Source: Bacillus sp. ISL-41 (GTDB lineage: Bacteria > Bacillota > Bacilli > Bacillales > Cytobacillaceae). Taken from it: a stretch of 64,000 bases of DNA. Each line of letters opens with the position of its first letter. Position 1 is the stretch's first letter. A program made the position numbers and the translations under genes. The stretch lies in contig NZ_JAGGQP010000019.1 in NCBI RefSeq assembly GCF_018613235.1, forward strand, positions 124,001 to 188,000. Direction: 5' to 3'. The notes below the pieces were generated by a model. That model had not been told where the DNA came from. It worked only from the letters and a program-made list of their open reading frames with translations, and ran no database searches. Shown in pieces: positions 55,785 through 62,350 of this stretch.

Positions 55785-55789
55785 AAAGT

Positions 55790-55812
55790 GTTGATGTATC
55801 AATCTTTTTAAC
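55790..55812 (+). terminator. selC terminator
   Basis: A short TTGAT-GT-ATCAA stem followed by TCTTTTT just after the tRNA. Confidence 0.6.
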
Positions 55813-55884
55813 GTTTTGGTTATAAATTGGAAATTGGATGATTTTCCCCCTAGACCGTGTGGGGTAGAAAAAACAGACCGTGTG

Positions 55885-55936
55885 ACCTCCTTTGCTTATG
55901 TTTGGGTAATCCCTACATATCAAAGGAGGTTTTTTG
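55885..55936 (+). promoter_or_regulatory. hairpin that covers the ribosome binding site of the next gene
   Basis: ACCTCCTTTG (55885-55894) is the exact complement of CAAAGGAGGT (55921-55930), which contains the AAAGGAGG ribosome binding site of the 65-aa gene. Six T residues follow, so the same hairpin could also end transcription. Two direct copies of AGACCGTGTG lie upstream at 55852 and 55875. A regulatory leader is the natural reading. Confidence 0.6.
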
Positions 55937-55937
55937 T

Positions 55938-56135
55938 ATGGCTGCACAGAAGAAAAGAAAAGGAAAAAAGGCAGCAACATGGCGAACCTTTATCCAAGAG
56001 GATCTTAAAAAATCACCTTCTGGAATAAATCTGTTCGACATGTTTGAACCTTCATCCGCACAAAAGAACTGGAAGGGCTACGCGAGCGTTGTTAAAAGAC
56101 CAGAGAACAACGTTCAAATACCTTTGATTTTTTAA
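55938..56135 (+). CDS. 65-aa basic hypothetical protein
   Basis: ATG 8 nt after AAAGGAGG. The N terminus is very basic (AQKKRKGKKAATWR), then a helix and a mixed C terminus (NLFDMFEPSSAQKNWKGYASV). No signal or membrane segment. It could bind nucleic acid. It lies between selC and the catabolic island, behind a hairpin that hides its ribosome binding site. No family recognised. The following 285 bp to the next gene contain AT-rich promoter-like sequence and operator 1 only. Confidence 0.6.
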   Translation: MAAQKKRKGKKAATWRTFIQEDLKKSPSGINLFDMFEPSSAQKNWKGYASVVKRPENNVQIPLIF

Positions 56136-56369
56136 AAAAATCGATACCCGGATATCCAATATGCTGAAGAATGTATAATTATAATGAGTTTTATGAATAC
56201 AGACATATTTATTAATATAAATCAATTTAAAGGGCAGATGAATCTCTATATTTGATTTATATCCTGACTTTCCTTTTAGTGTATGACATATTATATTAAT
56301 TGCTTAATTTTTAGAAAAATAAGAATGTTTTATTGAGTTTTTGTAAAAAAAATGATTTAATTAAACTAA

Positions 56370-56388
56370 TTGGTTGGTTCACTGGGCC
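56370..56388 (+). promoter_or_regulatory. operator-like motif 1, upstream of the slcC-like gene
   Basis: TTGGTTGGTTCACTGGGCC; its core GGTTGGTTCACTGGGCC is shared with two sites at 60.9 and 61.1 kb. CACTGG-G-CCAGTG is also a perfect palindrome here. It ends 31 bp before the start codon. Probably bound by the GntR regulator encoded in this operon. Confidence 0.55.
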
Positions 56389-56419
56389 AGTGTGAAAATA
56401 ATGATAAGGGGGAGGAAAA

Positions 56420-57370
56420 ATGAAAGTACTTATAACTGAAGTTATATGGGATCAAGGTATTACGACATTACAGGAAGAAGGTATTGAGGTTTATTATGAT
56501 AAAGACCTATGGGCAAAGAGGGAAACCTTACTAGAAATTGTAAAAGACTTTGATGCTATAATTGTTAGGAATCAGACAAAAGTTGATCAAAAGTTATTGA
56601 TTGGATGCACTAAACTTAAAGTTATAGGACGTTTAGGGGTTGGATTGGATAATATAGATTTAGTTAAAGCAAAAGAAAAAGGAATCCAGGTCGTTATGGC
56701 TCGGCATGCAAACGCCACGTCTGTAGCGGAATATGTTATGGCTGCTATCTTGAGTGCAAAGAGACCCATTCATGAAGCAAATGAAGATGTGAAAAACGGG
56801 AGCTGGGATAGAAGAAAACATACAGGAGAGGAATTGTATCAAAAAACGATTGGATTAATTGGTTTAGGTGAGATTGCCCATCGAGTTGCAAAAAGAGCGA
56901 GAGCTTTTGGAATGGAGGTAATTGGATACGACCCATTTATTACGGAATATGATCATATTGTGTCTGAAACGGGTGTTCGTATAAAAAGTTCCTTAGAAGA
57001 GATATTAGTTAATTCGGATTTTATTTCTATTCATGTTCCTCTAACCCCCTCAACAAAAGATTTGATATCTACTCAACAACTGAAATCCATGAAGCCCTCT
57101 GCTTTTTTAATTAACACTTCTAGAGGAGGAATTATAGATGAAAATGCTCTTTGTGATTCACTAATGCATCATGAACTTGCCGGTGTGTTCCTTGATGTAT
57201 TAGAGTCAGAACCTGTTGATCCATCGAATAAACTTTTGGATTTTAAAAATGCAATATTTTCACCACATATTGCAGGTCTTACAACTGAATCACAAATACG
57301 TATTTCGCTACTTGTTGCCAAAGAAGTCGGGAAATTGCTAAAAGGACAAAAATCACTTTGTGTGGTTTAG
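56420..57370 (+). CDS. slcC: D-isomer-specific 2-hydroxyacid dehydrogenase, probable (S)-sulfolactate dehydrogenase
   Basis: A 316-aa NAD-dependent dehydrogenase. The Rossmann motif is IGLIGLGEIAHRVAKRA followed by VIGYDP (NAD-type acidic residue). The catalytic Arg is in NTSRGGIID and the His in FSPHIAGLT. Phosphoglycerate dehydrogenase is the nearest general family, but there is no ACT domain. Next to a ComC-like dehydrogenase and SuyAB-like lyase, SlcC, which oxidises (S)-sulfolactate to sulfopyruvate, is the best match. The function is an inference from gene content. Ribosome binding site GGGGGAGG. Confidence 0.72.
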   Translation: MKVLITEVIWDQGITTLQEEGIEVYYDKDLWAKRETLLEIVKDFDAIIVRNQTKVDQKLLIGCTKLKVIGRLGVGLDNIDLVKAKEKGIQVVMARHANATSVAEYVMAAILSAKRPIHEANEDVKNGSWDRRKHTGEELYQKTIGLIGLGEIAHRVAKRARAFGMEVIGYDPFITEYDHIVSETGVRIKSSLEEILVNSDFISIHVPLTPSTKDLISTQQLKSMKPSAFLINTSRGGIIDENALCDSLMHHELAGVFLDVLESEPVDPSNKLLDFKNAIFSPHIAGLTTESQIRISLLVAKEVGKLLKGQKSLCVV

Positions 57371-57387
57371 TTTGAGGAGGAATCGAA

Positions 57388-58101
57388 TTGGAAGATTTTC
57401 AGTTAGAAAGAAAAGGGATTACAGAAAAAGTAAGTGACCATATTAAACTTATGATTCAGGACGGAAGATTCAAAGTAAATGAGAAACTCCCAAGTGAGAG
57501 GGAGATGGCCGTCAAATTGAAAGTTAGTCGAAATACTGTTAGAGAAGCCTATAAAATTTTGGAGGCGTATGGTTATCTAACCATTAAACATGGAACTGGG
57601 ATTTTTGTTGCTTCTGAAGAGCAGCAGATCAAAAAGATGACGTCTTTCTTTTTTGTAAAGACTGATCAAATCAAAGACCTATTTGCAATACGGAGAATAC
57701 TTGAGGTAAATGCTGTTGCTTGGGCGATAGAAAATGCTTCTTTAGAACAAATGGAAAAACTAACGGCGATTGTTGAAAAAGCAAAGGTAGCAGCAAAAAT
57801 AGACAATAATTCTGAGGAACTTGCTCGCCTTGATCATGAGTTTCATGTAACACTTGCAAATATGTCTCAAAATACAGTTTTAATTCATATTATGCAGAAT
57901 TTAATTGACTTACTAGAGGAATCTCGTATGCAGGTAATTCAAATTCCTGAAAGACCAATTAAATCAGTTAGTGAGCATCTAGATATTGTCAATGCAATTA
58001 AGAAAAAAGACGTTTCTTTAGCACAGGATTGTATGTCGAAACACTTAGATAGTGTTGAAAACTCAGTATTACAAAATCTGACAATAAAGGAAAATAAATA
58101 A
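57388..58101 (+). CDS. GntR-family (FadR/FCD type) transcriptional regulator
   Basis: A 237-aa regulator: an N-terminal winged helix with LPSEREMAVKLKVSRNTVREA (read as two halves) and an all-helical FCD ligand-binding domain (LFAIRRILEVNAVAWAIENA, LDHEFHVTLANMS, SVSEHLDIVNAIKKKD) whose Asp/His residues usually hold a metal and a carboxylate ligand. TTG start behind GAGGAGG; 17 bp after the slcC-like gene, with its stop overlapping the comC-like start. It likely controls this operon and the two units at 60-61 kb through the shared motif. Confidence 0.9.
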   Translation: MEDFQLERKGITEKVSDHIKLMIQDGRFKVNEKLPSEREMAVKLKVSRNTVREAYKILEAYGYLTIKHGTGIFVASEEQQIKKMTSFFFVKTDQIKDLFAIRRILEVNAVAWAIENASLEQMEKLTAIVEKAKVAAKIDNNSEELARLDHEFHVTLANMSQNTVLIHIMQNLIDLLEESRMQVIQIPERPIKSVSEHLDIVNAIKKKDVSLAQDCMSKHLDSVENSVLQNLTIKENK

Positions 58102-59168
58102 TGAAATTAATTGATGCAGATGAGCTAAAAGTATTCGCTGGAAAGGTTTTAGAAAAGGCAGGCGTTAATAGTGAAAACGCACAGAATGTGGCAGATGCTC
58201 TAATTAGGGCCAATCTAGAAGGTGTTGACAGTCATGGTATAAGCAGATTAGCTATTTATACGGAACGTCTTATTGAAAAACGTATTAATCCCAAGCCCAA
58301 TATTTTATTTGAAGAAAGAGGCACTTCCATTTTAACTGTAGACGGCGATAATGGATTAGGGCATGCTGTAAGTTCTCAAGCGATTAAAAAAGGCATAAAT
58401 ATGGCGAAACAAAGTGGGATGGTAGGAATTAGTATCAAAAATAGTAATCATTTTGGTACAGCTTCTTTTTATTGTCAAATGGCATGTGATCATAACCTGG
58501 CAGCCATGGCATTCACTAATTCTCCTCCGGGAATTGCTCCATGGGGAGGTAGAAAAGCTTTTTTTGGGACCAATCCAATTGCTTTTGGATTTCCTACAGG
58601 GAACAGCATTCCTGTTATTATTGACCTATCGACAAGTATAGCTGCAAGAGGGAAAATAATTTTAGCTGATAAACAGGGAGAATCTATTCCAGACGGATGG
58701 GCGATGGATGAAAACGGAGAAATGACAAATGACCCTAGTGAGGCGTTAAAAGGAGCTGTTCTTCCGTTTGGTGGAGCTAAAGGGTCCGCTCTAGCATTAG
58801 CAGTCGAGGTTTTAGCTGGTGTCCTTACTGGTGCAGCATTTGGACCACATGTAAATAGTATCTATCAAGATACTAATAAAAGCCCTGCGAATGTTGGTCA
58901 TTTTTTTATTCTTATTGATATTGAAAAATTTATGCCTTTTGAACAATTCACTTACTCCATGAATGAACTATTAAAAGAAATGAAACAGATTCCAAAAGCA
59001 CAAGGTATTGAAGAAATACGTTACCCAGGTGAGAGAAGGAATCAGGAGTTTGAAAAAAGGATAACGGAAGGTATACCTATTTCAGCCAATGTTCAGGAAG
59101 AGTTAATAAGGCTTGGAGATAAGTTTGATATTTCATTTCCAAAACCTCAATATTCTACCACTATTTAA
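58101..59168 (+). CDS. comC: malate/L-lactate dehydrogenase family protein, probable (R)-sulfolactate dehydrogenase
   Basis: A 355-aa Ldh_2-family NAD(P)-dependent dehydrogenase. Family marks are ANLEGVDSHGISRL with the catalytic histidine, SNHFGTASFY, TNSPPGIAPWGG and the FGTNPIAFGFP loop. ComC of coenzyme M synthesis and sulfolactate catabolism belongs here; it interconverts sulfopyruvate and (R)-sulfolactate. With SlcC it would turn (S)- into (R)-sulfolactate, the substrate of SuyAB. Other Ldh_2 enzymes act on malate, ureidoglycolate or diketogulonate, so the assignment rests on neighbours. Confidence 0.72.
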   Translation: MKLIDADELKVFAGKVLEKAGVNSENAQNVADALIRANLEGVDSHGISRLAIYTERLIEKRINPKPNILFEERGTSILTVDGDNGLGHAVSSQAIKKGINMAKQSGMVGISIKNSNHFGTASFYCQMACDHNLAAMAFTNSPPGIAPWGGRKAFFGTNPIAFGFPTGNSIPVIIDLSTSIAARGKIILADKQGESIPDGWAMDENGEMTNDPSEALKGAVLPFGGAKGSALALAVEVLAGVLTGAAFGPHVNSIYQDTNKSPANVGHFFILIDIEKFMPFEQFTYSMNELLKEMKQIPKAQGIEEIRYPGERRNQEFEKRITEGIPISANVQEELIRLGDKFDISFPKPQYSTTI

Positions 59169-59182
59169 ATAGAAATGGATAC

Positions 59183-59228
59183 AAAAAAAGCTCAGGATTC
59201 TGGAAACAGATAGCCTGAGTTTTTTCGT
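59183..59228 (+). terminator. terminator of the slcC-gntR-comC operon
   Basis: AAAAAAAGCTCAGG / CCTGAGTTTTTT with a 17-nt loop. Confidence 0.85.
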
Positions 59229-59254
59229 TTTAAATTAGGCAATAGATCATCTAA

Positions 59255-59392
59255 GGTTAATTTTAGACAAAAAAGGACACCTCTCCGATAAGATCTATAT
59301 ACATGCAGTATACAAAGATCAGAAGAAAGAGAGGTGACCTTGATTCATAATAAAAATTCAGTTTCTAATTGCTATAATTATTTATATAAAAA
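59255..59392 (+). other. intergenic stretch, possible insertion-sequence remnant
   Basis: GGACACCTCTC (59270-59280) and GAGAGGTG (59328-59335) are near complements, and the second acts as a ribosome binding site for a plus-strand frame (starting ATTCATAATAAAAATTCAG after a TTG) that runs into the end of the convergent suyB-like gene. The layout resembles the first bases of a transposase gene, but only about 20 codons are present and no family could be confirmed. Confidence 0.25.
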
Positions 59393-60550
59393 TCAGGCAC
59401 TTCTATATAGTTTAGTAATTACAAATTCACGATGTCCTAGAGCTTCTGCGCATGTTAAGCGGCCATTTACTGTACGATACAGGCATTCCATGAGAGAGTC
59501 TCCAGCTTCTGGTAACGAGATTTCTCTAGAAAGCAACCCTTTGACATCAACATCGATATGCTCACTCATTGTTTCTGCTGTAATTGGATTTGCTGTAATT
59601 TTAATAACAGGTTCAATCGGATTGCCAATAATGTTTCCTTGGCCGGTAGGGAAGAAATGAACTACTGCCCCGGCTGCAGCCATTAAGGTTATACATTCCG
59701 CAGCTGCCGATGAAGTATCCATAAAGTATAAACCATTCCCATCTTCAGGAGCTTCTGCTGGATCCAAAACTCCAATTACTTCCTTCGTGCCAGTTTTTGC
59801 AATATTTCCTAAAGCCTTTTCTTCAATTGTAGAAAGACCGCCGGCGATATTTCCTTGTGTTGGCTGTGAGCCTAATAAGTCAACGCCTTTAGATTTAATT
59901 TCACCAACATAATCATTATAAATATTCATAAATTTAGTTTTTAATGCTGGAGTAGCCATACGTTCAGCAATGAGATGCTCTCCTCCAGTCAGTTCGGATG
60001 TTTCACCAAAGAATACTGTGGCACCAGCATCAATTAATCGGTCAACTGCTTGGGAAACTGTTGGACAAGATCCCATTCCTGTAGTCGTATCTGATTCTCC
60101 ACATTTAATACTTACAGTGAGTTCATGTAATCCAATAGGCTCACGTTGAAGTTCTGAAGCCCATTGAATATATTCTTTTGCTTTCCATGAAGCGTTACGG
60201 ACTGTTTCGATATCTCCATTACGCTCAATGTAGAAGTATGAAACAGGTTTACCGGTTTTTGCAATTCCATCCGCAATTTTCTTTGTCCAATTTTCCTCAA
60301 TGCCTATTACAACGACTGCTGCCACATTTGGATTTGAACCAATACCAATCATAGTCCTAAAAAAGAGGTCTAGATCTGGCCCGTATTGAAGTCTTCCATA
60401 AGCATGAGGTAAGGCTAGAGTTCCTTTTACATTATTTGCTACAGCTTCACAAGCTGCATTTGAAATGTCGTCTACAGGTAAGATGACTACATGATTTCGA
60501 ACTCCGACGTTTCCATTTTCTCTACGATAACCAAATAATTGATTTTCCAT
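59393..60550 (-). CDS. suyB: UxaA-family lyase large subunit, probable sulfolactate sulfo-lyase SuyB
   Basis: A 385-aa protein equal to the C-terminal catalytic half of altronate/galactarate dehydratases. Family motifs are [19 protein letters not shown], the iron-ligand region [20 protein letters not shown] (20 residues) and [19 protein letters not shown]. The N-terminal SAF half is a separate gene 2 bp upstream. A split UxaA with about 385-390 aa (42 kDa) is the arrangement of (2R)-sulfolactate sulfo-lyase SuyAB, which yields pyruvate and sulfite. The ATG at 60550 has GAGGTGG 5 nt upstream. A sugar-acid dehydratase is the alternative. Confidence 0.7.
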   Translation of the reverse strand: MENQLFGYRRENGNVGVRNHVVILPVDDISNAACEAVANNVKGTLALPHAYGRLQYGPDLDLFFRTMIGIGSNPNVAAVVVIGIEENWTKKIADGIAKTGKPVSYFYIERNGDIETVRNASWKAKEYIQWASELQREPIGLHELTVSIKCGESDTTTGMGSCPTVSQAVDRLIDAGATVFFGETSELTGGEHLIAERMATPALKTKFMNIYNDYVGEIKSKGVDLLGSQPTQGNIAGGLSTIEEKALGNIAKTGTKEVIGVLDPAEAPEDGNGLYFMDTSSAAAECITLMAAAGAVVHFFPTGQGNIIGNPIEPVIKITANPITAETMSEHIDVDVKGLLSREISLPEAGDSLMECLYRTVNGRLTCAEALGHREFVITKLYRSA

Positions 60551-60552
60551 TG

Positions 60553-60885
60553 TTACCACCTCGCCGTTTTAATATTGTGAGTATGAACATAATCTCCAAC
60601 TTGCCATTCAGTTGTTGTTACGCCTATTGAAACTCCATACTTTAAAACAGGTTCATTAACCCCCATTTGAACCAGAGCAACTTTGTGGCCTAATGGGATA
60701 TCTCCTTTTGCTACTACTTCCGTTTCAGAGTTATCATCCATAAAAACCCCGATAATTGTTTCGCCTTTTTGGATATCGCTAGTAGCAACACCCACATGAT
60801 CACCCTTGTGATGGATTAAAAACTTATGCACTGCTACTCTTTGTTCTTTTTCGCTTGTTGCTACAGGTTGATTAACTTTCCCCAT
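60553..60885 (-). CDS. suyA: UxaA-family SAF-domain small subunit, probable SuyA
   Basis: A 110-aa SAF-domain protein matching the N-terminal half of altronate dehydratase: [31 protein letters not shown] and [21 protein letters not shown]. In SuyAB this small subunit pairs with SuyB. The start at 60885 follows AAGGAG; the frame is open 27 codons further upstream but that stretch contains operator 2. Co-transcribed with the large subunit. Confidence 0.7.
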   Translation of the reverse strand: MGKVNQPVATSEKEQRVAVHKFLIHHKGDHVGVATSDIQKGETIIGVFMDDNSETEVVAKGDIPLGHKVALVQMGVNEPVLKYGVSIGVTTTEWQVGDYVHTHNIKTARW

Positions 60886-60917
60886 TTTCTTCAACTCCTT
60901 CTTTAAAATGTGTAATA

Positions 60918-60934
60918 GGTTAGGTGACCCAACC
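60918..60934 (-). promoter_or_regulatory. operator-like motif 2, upstream of suyAB-like genes
   Basis: GGTTGGGTCACCTAACC on the minus strand, a perfect inverted repeat of GGTTnGGT/ACCnAACC, 33 bp before the suyA start. Shares GGTTGGGTCAC with motif 3. Confidence 0.6.
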
Positions 60935-61066
60935 AATTTATAACTTATTTTATCATCACTTTTCAAAAAATCAACCTATAATTCTGAAAATTTTAATAAA
61001 TAAAAAATTAAATAATCTAAATATATTGAATTTTAGATAAATAGGTGTTTTAATAAAATTATCACT

Positions 61067-61083
61067 GGTTGGGTCACTATGCC
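61067..61083 (+). promoter_or_regulatory. operator-like motif 3, upstream of the Sdh/Frd-like operon
   Basis: GGTTGGGTCACTATGCC, 114 bp before the start of the iron-sulfur subunit gene. It matches motif 2 at the first 11 bases and motif 1 at most positions. The 311-bp divergent region (60886-61196) holds both motifs and otherwise AT-rich promoter sequence. Confidence 0.55.
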
Positions 61084-61196
61084 ATTAACCGAAATAGTTA
61101 CAAAGTTTTCTAATAAATTTTTTTAAAAAGAATGATTAAATTTATGCTGGTAAGTAACGAGTTAACAAAATGGATGAAAATGGAGGGTAATCGGGT

Positions 61197-61916
61197 ATGA
61201 ACAATGTTGAAGTTACTGTGATGCGTTTTGATCCACAAAACGATGAACATCCTAGATATGAAACCTTTCAAATTGAAGCGAAAAAAAATATGACGGTATT
61301 GGATAGCTTATTCTTAATTGTGGAAGACCAGGATTCTTCTCTTTCGTTTCGCTGTGCATGTAGATTGGGAATGTGCGGATCTTGCGGAATGGTAATTAAC
61401 GGTCGCGGTCGTCTCGCATGTAGAACTAAAATTGAACATTTAGGTGAGAGAATACTAGTTCAACCTATGAGGAACATGGAAGTAATTAAGGATGTTGCTG
61501 TCAATATGGATAAATTCTTTAAAAATTGGGAGAAGGTGAAACCCTATTTTGTACCAAAAGAGGAAACGGATGAATTTGCAATTATTCCTCCATCATCAGG
61601 TCGGCGTGAACTTATCGATGAAAATCAGGATTGTATCACTTGCGGTTTGTGCTTCCAATCTTGTGATTCAGTCTCTATGAGGGAAGATGAATTTATTGGT
61701 CCAGCAGCATTAAATCGTGCCTATAATTTAATCGCCGATGAAAGAGACGGTGCAAGAGCTGAAAGAATGGATATGGTTACTGAAACAGATGGGGCATTTG
61801 GTTGTCGTACGTTTGGTGCTTGTGTTGAAGTTTGTCCCAAAGGAATTAAGCCAATGGTTACAATACAAAAAATAAAGATGAAAAAATTGAAAAGAGCTAT
61901 AGGTTTAAAGTGGTAA
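61197..61916 (+). CDS. succinate dehydrogenase/fumarate reductase-type iron-sulfur subunit
   Basis: A 239-aa electron-transfer subunit. The N-terminal ferredoxin domain binds [2Fe-2S] through CACRLGMCGSCGMVINGRGR and the following LAC. The C-terminal domain has CITCGLCFQSCDSV and CRTFGACVEVCPKGI for the [4Fe-4S] and [3Fe-4S] clusters; the position that is usually Cys in the first set appears as CxxCxxCxxxC with the fourth Cys present. Ribosome binding site GGAGGG. First gene of an operon with a cytochrome-b-like and a flavoprotein gene. Confidence 0.88.
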   Translation: MNNVEVTVMRFDPQNDEHPRYETFQIEAKKNMTVLDSLFLIVEDQDSSLSFRCACRLGMCGSCGMVINGRGRLACRTKIEHLGERILVQPMRNMEVIKDVAVNMDKFFKNWEKVKPYFVPKEETDEFAIIPPSSGRRELIDENQDCITCGLCFQSCDSVSMREDEFIGPAALNRAYNLIADERDGARAERMDMVTETDGAFGCRTFGACVEVCPKGIKPMVTIQKIKMKKLKRAIGLKW

Positions 61917-61950
61917 TTTAATAAGAAAATAAAAAAAAGGTGGTAAGAGC

Positions 61951-62325
61951 ATGGCGGTTAGTAGTTTACAAACGAATAACAATGTACAGGAAGTAAAAAT
62001 TAAACAACGTCCGTTCGTCGGATACATTGCATGGTTAGTTCAAAGGATTACAGCATTGATCTTACTATTTTGTTTACCTTTAAAAATCTATAGTGGCTAT
62101 GCGATGATAGGCAAGCTTCCAGGTATCGGTATTTTTTCTACATTGCACTTAAACGCTGTATTGGATGCATTCTTAATTTTTGCTTTAATTTTCCATGCTT
62201 TATATGGATTAAGGGTGATATTAATCGACATTGGGATTGTTAAAGACAACAGAAGTGTATTTACAACCTTTACCGTTCTTGGTGCCGTTTTATGTGCATG
62301 TATGTTTTATTTCATTGTTTCTTAA
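61951..62325 (+). CDS. SdhC/D-like membrane anchor subunit
   Basis: A 124-aa protein with three membrane helices (about residues 25-48, 65-88, 98-123). It has the anchor signature in RPFVGYIAWLVQRITAL, and the haem/quinone-side HALYGLRVILIDIG (H-x3-G-x5-D pattern). A second histidine (LHLNAVLD) could be another haem ligand. It would bind haem b and quinone and anchor the complex in the membrane. Only one anchor gene is seen. Ribosome binding site AAGGTGG. Confidence 0.83.
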   Translation: MAVSSLQTNNNVQEVKIKQRPFVGYIAWLVQRITALILLFCLPLKIYSGYAMIGKLPGIGIFSTLHLNAVLDAFLIFALIFHALYGLRVILIDIGIVKDNRSVFTTFTVLGAVLCACMFYFIVS

Positions 62326-62350
62326 CATTATAAAAAAGAAGGTGAACTAG

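Noticed and set aside
56420-57370. SerA (phosphoglycerate dehydrogenase) for the D-2-hydroxyacid dehydrogenase
   Set aside because: No ACT or ASB domain, and the neighbours point to catabolism and not serine synthesis.
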